DNA of 18,293 nucleotides from Flavobacteriales bacterium UBA1995. GTDB taxonomy: Bacteria; Bacteroidota; Bacteroidia; Flavobacteriales_D; Sanyastnellaceae. Of the stretch, positions 6,980 through 17,400 are shown one piece after another. Numbering within the stretch: position 1 is the first letter of the stretch; every line of letters begins with the position of its first letter. Under the pieces are notes generated by a model. It had not been told where the DNA came from. It saw only the letters and a list, made by a program, of their open reading frames with translations, and ran no database searches. A program made the position numbers and the translations under genes. The DNA is taken from assembly GCA_002336475.1 (NCBI GenBank), contig DDCX01000101.1, forward strand, positions 18,241 through 36,533, given 5' to 3'.

Positions 6980-8331
6980 CGTGGCATGCGCATTCCACCC
7001 TGTCCGCCCGCCCGAGACATCATGCCTGACATGCCGCGGCGACCACCGCCGCTCATGGCTTTCATCATCTTTTTCATCTCGCCAAATTGCTTGATGAGTT
7101 GGTTGACCTCTTGAACACTGGTGCCACTGCCTTTGGCAATGCGGTCTTTGCGGCTCCCGTTTAGGACATCGGGATTTTTGCGTTCATCGGGGGTCATTGA
7201 GCGGATGATGGCTTCGATGTGTTTAAAGGCGTCATCATCAATGTCGACGTCCCTCAAGGCCTTGCCCATACCGGGAACCATGGCGAGCAAGTCTTTGACG
7301 TTGCCCATTTTCTTGACCTGTTGAACTTGCTCCAGAAAGTCCTCAAAATCAAAGTTGTTCTTGCGGATTTTCTTTTGAAGCTTTTTTGCGCTCTCTTGGT
7401 CAAACTGCTCCTGGGCTTTTTCTACCAAAGAGACCACATCGCCCATGCCCAGAATGCGCTGGGCCATGCGGTCGGGGTGGAAGACTTCCAGAGCCTCGGG
7501 CTTCTCTCCGGTACCAATAAACTTGACCGGTTTGCCCGTTTCTTCTCGAATGGAAAGGGCCGCACCACCGCGGGTGTCGCCGTCCATTTTTGTGAGAATG
7601 ACGCCGTCGAATGCGATGCGGTCATGAAACGCTTGGGCCGTCTTGACCGCGTCTTGACCGGTCATGGCATCGACCACAAAAAGCGTCTCTGATGGGTTTA
7701 CCGCAGCTTTGATGCGTGCGATTTCATCCATCATGTTCTCGTCGACCGCCAGGCGGCCCGCTGTATCCACAATGACCACGTCGTTGCCATGGCTTCTTGC
7801 GTGGCGCATCGCTGCATTGGCGATTTCTACAGGATCCTTTTGGTCCCGTTGGGTAAACACATCAGCGCCAACCCTTTTTGCCATGACTTCGAGCTGGTCG
7901 ATGGCAGCAGGACGGTAGACATCACAGGCGACCAACAAGGGACGCTTGCCCATTTTGGTGCGCAGGTGAAGGGCCAGTTTTGCGGTGTGCGTGGTTTTAC
8001 CCGATCCCTGCAGGCCACTCATCAAAATCACTGCAGGCTTGCCTTTGATGTTCAGCTCTGAGTGTGAGCTTCCCATAAAATCGGCCAATTCCTTCTGGGT
8101 GATTTTGACCAGCAGTTGACCCGGCTTTACCGCCGTGAGAACTTCCTGTCCTAAGGCCTGCTCTTTGACCCGGTTCGCAAAGCGTTTGGCGACGCTGTAA
8201 TTGACATCGGCATCTACGAGGGCACGCCTGATTTCTTTGGCGGTTTCGCCAATATTGGCTTCTGTAATGGTGGCCTCTCCGCGGATGCGTTGAAAGGCCT
8301 TTTCGAAGCGGTCGCTTAGGTTCTCAAACAT
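6976..8331 (-). CDS. ffh: Ffh, signal recognition particle GTPase (SRP54)
   Basis: Ffh binds signal sequences of nascent membrane proteins and, with 4.5S RNA and FtsY, delivers ribosomes to the translocon. The 451-residue product has the N domain (about 1-95), then the G domain with 'GLQGSGKTT' (106-114), 'DVYRPAAIDQL' (137-147), 'DTAGR' (189-193), 'TKMDGD' (247-252) and 'GTGEK' (273-277). The M domain has the RNA-binding 'GSRKDRIAKGSG' (392-403) and ends in a Gly/Met-rich tail from residue 425. It is the first gene of the leftward run. No Shine-Dalgarno sequence precedes it. An exact TAnnTTTG box lies 9-16 bp before its ATG. No 4.5S RNA gene was seen in the window. Confidence 0.98.
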   Translation of the reverse strand: MFENLSDRFEKAFQRIRGEATITEANIGETAKEIRRALVDADVNYSVAKRFANRVKEQALGQEVLTAVKPGQLLVKITQKELADFMGSSHSELNIKGKPAVILMSGLQGSGKTTHTAKLALHLRTKMGKRPLLVACDVYRPAAIDQLEVMAKRVGADVFTQRDQKDPVEIANAAMRHARSHGNDVVIVDTAGRLAVDENMMDEIARIKAAVNPSETLFVVDAMTGQDAVKTAQAFHDRIAFDGVILTKMDGDTRGGAALSIREETGKPVKFIGTGEKPEALEVFHPDRMAQRILGMGDVVSLVEKAQEQFDQESAKKLQKKIRKNNFDFEDFLEQVQQVKKMGNVKDLLAMVPGMGKALRDVDIDDDAFKHIEAIIRSMTPDERKNPDVLNGSRKDRIAKGSGTSVQEVNQLIKQFGEMKKMMKAMSGGGRRGMSGMMSRAGGQGGMRMPR

Positions 8332-8339
8332 GGATAGAA

Positions 8340-8347
8340 CAAAGGTA
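8340..8347 (-). promoter_or_regulatory. Possible Bacteroidota -7 element for the ffh run
   Basis: On the minus strand this reads TACCTTTG, an exact match to TAnnTTTG, ending 8 bp before the ffh ATG. Transcription would begin about 4 nt before the start codon, so the mRNA would be almost leaderless. No -33 element is visible at the expected distance, so confidence is low. Confidence 0.25.
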
Positions 8348-8457
8348 GGTTCCCTCTTTCGTCTCTTTTCTCGGGCAGGGCAAAGTGGAAGAATATTCGA
8401 CTAATTAGGAAAATAATTCGATAAACAGCCTGAAGTATCGACGAAATTGTGTAATTT

Positions 8458-8463
8458 AGGGGG
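8458..8463 (+). promoter_or_regulatory. Shine-Dalgarno-like AGGGGG before the giant gene
   Basis: AGGGGG lies 9 nt before the ATG at 8473 and supports that start over the in-frame ATG at 8479. It is one of the few ribosome-binding-site-like sequences in this window, where most starts have none. Confidence 0.4.
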
Positions 8464-8472
8464 CTTAACTGC

Positions 8473-11400
8473 ATGAACATGCGCTTTCAACTGTACTCCC
8501 TCACTTGTTTACTCGTCGCCTTTATGGGGACAGTAACCGCCCAAAATGCTTGTTTCGATGTCTCTGATGACGTTGCAGGCTTTCAGTTATCCGTGGAAAC
8601 CCACGCAACTGATGTCGTTGGCGGTATGACAACCTATCGTGTCTACATGTCCACCCCGGGCACTACAGACTTTGTTTCAGCCTGTATTGGCGACGGTGTC
8701 AATCCGTTGTACCTCAATACGACGACGTCCTTCTATCAGGACCCGCTCGGAGGAACCACGGCAGCATCCATTAATCCCCTGTATTACGGTCCATTTCCGG
8801 ACGCGGCATACGACAGTTGGGTGACCATTGGAATTGACCAGCAACCCATCTTGGCCGACGGCGAAACGGACATTTCTGTTTTGGTCGACCCCAATGTGAC
8901 CTCGTGGGAAGTGGGCTTTGGCGCCGGAGGAGGAGTGGACATCAGCTCTCCGATTGGAGGAGGTTGGTACATCCTTCCCAGCAGCACCAATGGAATTTCA
9001 GGGGATGACCAAAGGGTCTTGCTCGCACAACTCACCACAGACGGAGAGATCAGCGGACAGCTCTACATCCAGGTCTTTCCAAACGGGGAGCAAGCCCAAC
9101 TCATTGAAAGCAACTTCAGCTTCAGTCAGGTCTCTTGCGGTGTTTCCGGATGTACGGACAACACGGCTTGTAATTACAACGATACCGCCACTTCGGATGA
9201 CGGTTCTTGTCAATTTGCAGCGGCCAACTTTGACTGCAATGGAGACTGCTTGACGACAGAGACGGTGTTCAACGTCGACATGTCTTGCAGCGAAACCACC
9301 TATTCTTCTGTTCACGTTACCGGCCCTTGGTGCAATTGGTGTGGTGCAGAATCCTACAACACTTTGACCGATGAAGACGGCGATGGCACGTACAGCGTCT
9401 CCGTTTGCATTCCTGAAGGTGATGTAGAGTACAAGTACATGGTAGACAACTGGGCTGACCAGGAGAACCTCGTCGACGATGCCCAAGCAGGGAGTGCTTG
9501 TGCAGCAGTCACAGACGCATCTACCTATGCCAACCGCCTGACGACCGCCGGTACCGCCACTTCTGATACTTACGGAAGCTGCCTGACTTGCGCAGAGCAA
9601 GCAGAGGCGACCCAGGGTTGTACAGACGATGATGCGGTCAATTACAGCGCTACCGCGACGACTGACAACGGGTCTTGCATGTACAATGTGACCTTGCAAG
9701 TGGACATGGAACAAGCGGGCCTCCAGGCGGGCGACATCGTTTATGTCAATGGCACATTCAACGAGTGGTGTGGCGATTGCAATCCGCTCTCCGACGAAGA
9801 CGCTGATGGCGTTTGGACGGTGACGTTGCCTTTGGCACCCGGAACCGCTGAATACAAGTTCACGATCAACGGCTGGTCTGCTCAAGAAGAGCTGGTCGCC
9901 GGGTCTGCTTGTGATTTCAACCCAGAAGATGGGTTTGCCAACCGCGGCTTCACTGTTGTGGATGCCCCAGTTGTGATGCCTTTGGTCTGTTACAACAGCT
10001 GCACAGAATGCGTCGATGACATCGCCGGATGCATGGACAGTTCAGCTTCGAACTACAATGCCCTCGCCAACATCGACAATGGCCTCTGCCAGTTCCCCGT
10101 CACCTTCCGTGTGGACATGGGCAATTTCCAAGGTTCATTTGGTACGGTCAACGTGAACGGCAGCTTCAACAACTGGTGTGGCGATTGCAATGCCATGACG
10201 GCCGTGGGAGACGATGTCTACGAAGTGACGTTGAACATTCTTGCGGATACCATTGAATACAAGTTCACCCTTGACGGGTGGTCGCAACAAGAGGAGTTTA
10301 CACCAGGTGCATCGTGCACGGCAACTTTGGACGGGTTTACCAACCGCAGTCTGATTGTGGACGGTGCTCAAGACCTGTCTGCCGTGTGTTGGAACACCTG
10401 TGCAGCATGCCTCGATTTCCCAGGTTGTATGGATCAAGCTGCGGTGAATTATGACGCAACGGCATTGATTGATGATGCCTCATGCCAATACAGCATCACC
10501 TTCCAGGTGGACATGAATCAATATGGCTTGGCCCCTTCAGATGTGGTGTTCCTCAACGGAACATACAACAGCTGGTGCGGCGATTGCAATCCTATGGACG
10601 ACAGCGACGGCGATGGCATTTGGGCCTTTACCGTGACCCTTACAGAGGGCTTGCAGGAATACAAGTTCACCGTCAATGGATGGTCAGCTCAGGAAATGTT
10701 TGATGGCAGCGAAGCCTGCACCACAGATCCTGCCGAATATGTGAACCGCGTGTTGGATGTGGCGGCAAGCACAACGCTTGACGCCGTGTGCTGGAACAGC
10801 TGTGCGGCTTGCCCCGTATTGGGATGCACCGATGCTACGGCCTGTAACTATGTTCCTGGCGCTGATCAGGAAGATGGATCATGCAATTACTGTTGTGCAG
10901 ACCTCGGGAGCAACTTCGAAGGCTACGGCCTGGAGCAGGAAATCGTCTCTTTTGATGGAATTGCAGGCATGACGACCTACCGTTTCTACATCACGACACC
11001 AAACGCCACAGACGTGGTAAGCGCGGTCAGTGGAGATGCAGAGGTTCCCACTTACATCAACACGACCACCAGCTTCTATCAAGATGAGCTGGGAAGTGTG
11101 TTCCCCAACGGCGTGAATCCACTGCTCTTCGATACCTACCCAGGGCTGGAGTTTGACAGCTGGGTCACCATTGGAATTTCTCAGTCTCCTGATTTGAGTG
11201 CCAGTGAAGCAGCCATTAGCATGGCTGAAGCCGAAAGCTGGACTACAGAATTCGAGAACGGACAGAACCTGGCCATCGATGGATTCTTTGGTGGCGCTTG
11301 GTACGTGACCAGCGACAACAGCAACGGCATTGCAGGCGACGACAACAAAGTTCTCCTCGCACAGCTGACAACCGATGGCGATCTCAGTGGCCAATTCTTG

Positions 11401-14400
11401 GTTCAAGTCTTCCCGAACGGCGAAAGCGATGGCTTGGGTGACCTGGTGACCTTGACTTTCGGTCCGAATGTCGACACCGATGCACCTGCATTTGTGGATT
11501 TCCCTGCGGATGTGACTGTGAGCTGTTCCGATGCGCTGCCCCCGGCAGAAGTGTTGGCGACAGACCAGTGTTCAGATGCTACGGTCACCATGACCGAGGC
11601 CACTTCTGGCGACGGTTGCTTGAGCTCCGTGGTCCGCACATACACCGCCACAGACCTCGCTGGCAACAGCACCATCAATGTCTGGACCATCACGGTTTCA
11701 GACGATGATGCCCCCGTGTTTAGCGCTCCAGCTGACATTGCTGTGTTTTGTGGAGACGACCTGTCTCCTGCCAACACAGGAGATGTGACCTCTGCTGAAG
11801 ATTGCAATTCCTATACCGTCTCCTACAACGATGTGGGCATGTTCAACATGTCTCCTTGCGTTGGGGATCAGATTGCCCGGACGTGGCGTGTTCTGGACGA
11901 TTGCGGCAATGAAGCAGTCGACATTCAGGTCATTACGGTCGAGGACAACGCTGCGCCCACCTTTGTGGAGGTACCGGCTGACACGACCATTGCTTGCGGT
12001 GCCGCGGTGCCCGCTTCAAGTGCCGTCGCTGCCGACGATTGTGGCAGTGTAACGGTGAGCCAATCTGAGGTTTCAGAGGACGGCGAGTGCGCAGGTGCTT
12101 CTGCGATCTACCGGACCTTTGTTGCAGAAGACCCATGTGGAAACACGACCACGCATGTCCAGACCATTGCGGTGGTGGACACCGTGGCCCCCGAATTCAC
12201 GAGCGTTCCAGCGGATGTCACAGTCAGCGTGTACGATGATGTAGAGGTCGTAATGGCTGAAGCTTCTGACAACTGCAGTGCTGCGACGGTGTTGTACGCC
12301 GATGAAGTGGATGGCAGTGCCAACGACTTCGCGTTGATCACCCGCACCTTTACTGCAGTGGACGCTTGTGGCAATGCCGCAACAGCAACCCAGACCATCA
12401 CGGTGCTGGAAGTGCTCGGCTGCATGGACGCCTCGGCCTGTAACTACAGCGATGTGGCTACCGCCGACGATGGCAGCTGTGATTATTGCTCCTGTGACGG
12501 TGTTTACCCCGTTGACGGACCATACAACCTCGACATCGACACCATCCAGGATGGCATCGATGGCATGACCACCTACCAGGTGTACATCACCGTGGAGAGC
12601 GCTGACGATTTCTTCAGTGCTGTAACGGGTGACGTTTTGAACCCAACATATGTGCGCACCAGCACCTCATTCTACCAAGACGTTCTCGGCTCGGCCAGCG
12701 CTCATGGCATCAATCAAGCCGTGATCGACGCATTCCCATCTGTCCAATATGACAGCTGGGTGTCTGTAGGCCTCACATCTTCTGCAGATTTGTCAGCAGG
12801 GGAGGGCGAAGTCTCAGTCGTCGAAGGCGAGCCTTGGATTGCAGCCTTTGAGAGTGGCGAAAACATCGAACTCACCGGTCAGTATGGCGGTGGTTGGTAT
12901 GCTTTGAACGGATCTTCAAACGGCATTGCCGGAGAAGATCTCCGCGTCCTCGTAGGTCAGTTCACCACCGATGGCGTATTCAGTGGCCAAATGTATGTGC
13001 AGGTCTTCCCCAACGGAGACGGCTCCAACATGCAGTTCCAGACTTTGCGCTGGGGCGAGCCGCAGTGTGGATGTCAGTTGGAGGATGCTTGTAACTACAA
13101 CCCTGACGCCGCTTACACAGACAACGACAACTGTCTTTATCCAGCCGACCTCTACGGGGCACCACATTTCGATTGTGACGGCGTTTGCTTGAACGATGTC
13201 GATGGCGACGACGTGTGCGACGAGGATGAAGTTCCGGGTTGTACCGACACTTCAGCTTGCAACTACAGCGAGCTGGCCACCGATGACAATGGCAGCTGCA
13301 CCTATCCGGCCTATGGATATGAGTGCGATGGCACATGTATTTCCGATGAGGACAACGATGGCATCTGCGACCTCAACGAGGTGTTGGGTTGCAACCTTTC
13401 AACGGCTTGTAACTTCGACCCAGCGGCCACGGAAAATGACAACAGCTGCACGTTTGATTGCTACGGGTGTACCGACGATCAAGCGGCCAACTACGACAGT
13501 GAAGCCTTGTTGGATGATGGCGGATGTCTCTTCGGTGGTTGTACCGATGAAGGGGCCTCGAACTACGATGCTACGGTTGACTTTAACGATGGATCTTGCT
13601 TGTTTGAAGGGTGTACCAATCCACAAGCTTGCAACTTTACTCCAGGTGCCAACCTCGACGATGGCAGTTGCGATGTGACCTCTTGTGCAGGTTGTACCAA
13701 CGATTTGGCCTGTAACTACGACAGCACAGCCACCCTCCATGATGGGTCGTGCGAGTTCTTCAGCTGCAGGGGATGTACCCAAAGTGGCGCCTTCAACTAT
13801 GACGATACGGCTTCGATTGATGACGGATCCTGCCTCTTTGGAGGATGTACAGATGAAACGGCCAGCAACTACGACAGCACCGCCGACTTTGGCGATGGCT
13901 CTTGTGAGTATCCCGGCTGTATCGACGCCTCTGCCTGCAACTATGACCTCGACGCCAATGTCAGCGATGGCAGCTGTGAGTTTGAGAGCTGCGCTGGGTG
14001 TATGATCACCTTTGCATGTAACTACGACCCCACAGCCACCATTCAATTGGACAGCGCTTGTGACTTCTATGCTTGCTGTGGTGATCCCACTGCAGACAAC
14101 TATGAAGACGGAGTGGCCGATTTCCTGACCTACGGATGTTCTTATGGTGGATCTGCCCCAATGGTGGAGTCCACAGGTTGTGAATTGACCTTCGCTTGCA
14201 ACTTCGGCGATACCGAGAACCCCTGCGAATTCTCTTCTTGTGCGGGTTGTACCGAGGAATCGGCTTGCAACTATGACGCAACGGCCACCATCCCCGTGAC
14301 CTGTCTTTCTGCCGAAGACATTTACGGTGTCGACTATGTCGACTGCGCAGGAGAGTGCCTCAACGACGTCAACGAAAATGATTTGTGTGACGAAGTAGAG

Positions 14401-17400
14401 GTGACCGGATGTACCAACCCGCTGGCCTGCAACTTTGACGATCAAGCTTCTTTCGATGATGGAAGTTGTGATACAGTGAGCTGCGCAGGTTGTACGGATA
14501 CAGCCGCATGTAACTACGATGCTGCCGCTTCTCAGAATGACGGGTCATGTGACTATGTCTCTTGCTTTGGATGTACCGATGCAGCAGCCTGTAACTACGA
14601 CGCTTCAGCGACGAGTTCGGACGGGTCTTGCACCTATCCGCCAGCGGCCAACCTCGATTGCAATGGAGATTGCATCAATGACGGCAACAGCAATGGCATC
14701 TGCGATGAGGAGGAGACCTTGGGTTGCACGGATCTCAACGCCTGCAACTTTGACACAGACGCCACCTTCGATGACAGCAGCTGCGAATACGTGAGTTGCA
14801 CAGGGTGTACCAACAGCAGCGCCTGTAACTACGACAGCGAAGCGAGCATCAATGACGGCTCGTGTGAGTTCACAAGCTGCCTCGGTTGTACCGACGCTGC
14901 GGCTTGTAACTACGACGCTGCAGCCAGTGCAGATGACGGCAGCTGTGCCTTCCCTGAGCCAGAGTATGACTGCGAGGGCAACTGCCTGGTCGACAGCGAT
15001 GGAGACGGCATCTGTGACGCCTTTGATGGCAACTTCAGCGGCTGTATGGACCCCTTGGCCTGCAACTATGCGCCTTTGGCAGACGAAGACGACGGCTCTT
15101 GTGACTTCTGCAGTTGTTCAGGGTTTACCACGGACCTGTCAGGATATGGCGTAGAAATTGAGGAGTATGCCACCAATGCCATTGCAGGGTATACGACCTA
15201 CCGCGTCTACATCACAACGCCAAACGCCACCGACAAGGTGAGCGCTGTAACCGGTCAGTCAGCCAATCCGACGTACATCGAGACGACGGGAGACTTTTAT
15301 CAGCACCCCAATGGAGGCGTGTTCCCCAACGGAATCAACCCCATTCTTTACAGTTTCGTTCCAGAGATCGAATTCGACAGCTGGTTCACGATTGGAATTG
15401 ACGCCGCACCGGTATCTGCCAATGGTGAGGGCAACATCCAAGGCCTTCCTGAGCCCGAAGCATGGAGCTCTGTGTTTGAAGGTGGTTCCGGATTTACCAT
15501 CGATGACATCATCGGCTCAGGTTGGTTTGTCAACCCCGATGTTTCCAACGGTGTCGCAGGCGATGACAACAAAGTGCTCTTGGCTCAGCTGACCACCAAT
15601 GGTGATTTGAGCGGACAGTTCTATGTGCAGGTGTTCCCAGAGGGAGACAACCTGAACCAAGAACGCGTCACCTTGACCTTCGGTGGCAGCCAGTGCGGTT
15701 GTACAGATGTCACGGCGTGTAACTATGTCGCCAGTGCCATTATCGACGATGGCAGCTGTTACTTCCCCCAGTTTGGCTACGGTTGCGATGATGCTTGCCT
15801 GTTTGACAGTGAAGCACCTGAGTTTACCGAGGTTCCTGAGGACATGAACGTAAGCTGCTCAGCAGACATCAGTGTAGTCATGCCTGCTGCCACAGACAAC
15901 TGTGACCAGGACTTGACTTTCACCTACAACGATTCGATTGTCGATGGCCCTTGTGGTGAGACTTTCGACATCATTCGCTCTTACATCGCAACGGACGACT
16001 TTGGGCATGCCGATACGGTCACCCACGTGATCCATGTGGTGGACGAGCAGGCTCCAGTGTTTACCAATGTTCCTGCTGGTGCAACCGTGGAATGCGGCGA
16101 TCCCATCCCGAGCACACAACCCGTGGCAGTAGACAACTGCAACGGTGTGACCATCACCTACACGGATGAAATGACATCTACAGGGTGTGGAAACACAGGA
16201 ACGCTGCTGCGGACTTGGTCTGCGGAAGACGCCTGTGGCAATGTGAGCACTGAGACGACCGAGTATACGATTGTCGACACGACTGACCCTGTCATCTCAG
16301 GTGTTCCTGCCGACCTCACCATTGGTTGTGAAGAGGAGTATGACTTCCCAAGCCCATCTGCTTCGGACGCTTGTGGTTCAGTTGAACTGAACGAAGAAGT
16401 GTCAGTGGTAGAAGGCGGATGTGCCAACAGCTATACGCTCATTAGAACGTTCACTGCGATCGACGCTTGTGGCAACTTCACACAAGAAGTGCAGAGCATC
16501 AGTGTATTGGATGACGATGCCCCTGTATTTGCTGGGCTCCCCGCGGACCAGACTTTGGAGTGCGGTGAAGAAGTGCCCACTGTGACAGTGACGGCAGAAG
16601 ACGCCTGCGCAGGCACCATCGAGGTGTCGTACAGCGACGCTGAGGTGACCTTGGATGCTTGTCAGTACCAAGTGGTGAGGACGTTCTCTGCAACAGACTC
16701 TTGCGGCAACACGGCCACCCATGATTGGACCTTGACTTTCGAAGACACCACAGCGCCGACATTCACTGTCCCAGCCGATGTGACCTTAGACTGTTCAGTG
16801 GATCCTGTTCCTGCCAATGCAGGAGCCTTGACCGATGCTGCAGATGGCTGTGATGCTGCCCCTGCGGTGAATTTCTCCGATGTAGTGACAGACGGCACCT
16901 TCTCCTTGGAGGGCATGACTGCAGATTTCCGCGTGGAATTGCGCCTGAATAACCTGGCCGCCTTCCCACGGGTTCTCGAAGCTACAGGCGTACCAATCGG
17001 TGCGGGCATGGAGCTGTCACTGACAGATGAAACGTCCAACCCACTGAACCTTCGCGGGGCCATTGAGATCGATGTTACCGGCAACCAGGTTGCGCTGACA
17101 GTTGCAGACGTCGCCGGCTCTGAAAGCTATGACTACATCGAGGTTCGCCTGAGCAATATCTCAGGAGCGGGAATCGTCGGAGCCAACATCGACATGGGAA
17201 CCTTGCTCGCTGACGCGGCATCGGCCGACTGGACGGTGACCACCCTCGCCAATGAGATTGTTTTGGTGCTCGACGAAGTAGACGGAAGCACGATGGAAAT
17301 CAGCGAGGATGGTGCAGCGGGTCTTGAGGCCCTCAATCCATTGAATTGCTTGACCAACAACATCATCACACGTACATGGACAGTGACCGATGCATGCGGC

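Larger units (their letters stand above)
8332..8472. other. Divergent AT-rich intergenic region between ffh and the giant gene
   Basis: These 141 bp are the only gene-free stretch of any length. The part nearest the giant gene (8389-8460) is clearly AT-richer than its surroundings. It holds the palindromes GAATATTC (8391-8398) and CTAATTAG (8401-8408). The word TCGA occurs at 8397, 8418 and 8438, that is, 21 and 20 bp apart; the first two copies are extended to ATTCGA. Both divergent promoters should lie here. For the giant gene I find no good TAnnTTTG box. Confidence 0.6.

Noticed and set aside
8452..8459. TAATTTAG as a -7 box for the giant gene
   Set aside because: One mismatch to TAnnTTTG, no -33 element, and it overlaps the likely ribosome-binding site, so it would leave no leader for it.
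8998..9885. Minus-strand open frame of 295 codons
   Set aside because: Lies entirely opposite the giant gene's A1-C2 region and has no signal, domain or start context; the plus frame shows clear repeated domains.
13399..14445. Long open frame on the minus strand (348 codons) opposite the Cys array
   Set aside because: It is antisense to repeated 'TGC/TGT AAC TAC GAC' codons, so openness recurs with the repeat. Its translation is a low-complexity echo of the array with no recognisable domain.
13387..15102. Regularly spaced direct repeats that might be a CRISPR array
   Set aside because: Repeats are degenerate, in frame and encode a conserved peptide unit; 'spacers' are as similar as the repeats, and no cas genes are present.
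16888..17343. Frameshift or assembly error within the ninth HYR repeat
   Set aside because: The insert is a multiple of three, stays open in frame, has matching codon use, and the HYR repeat resumes in register after it.
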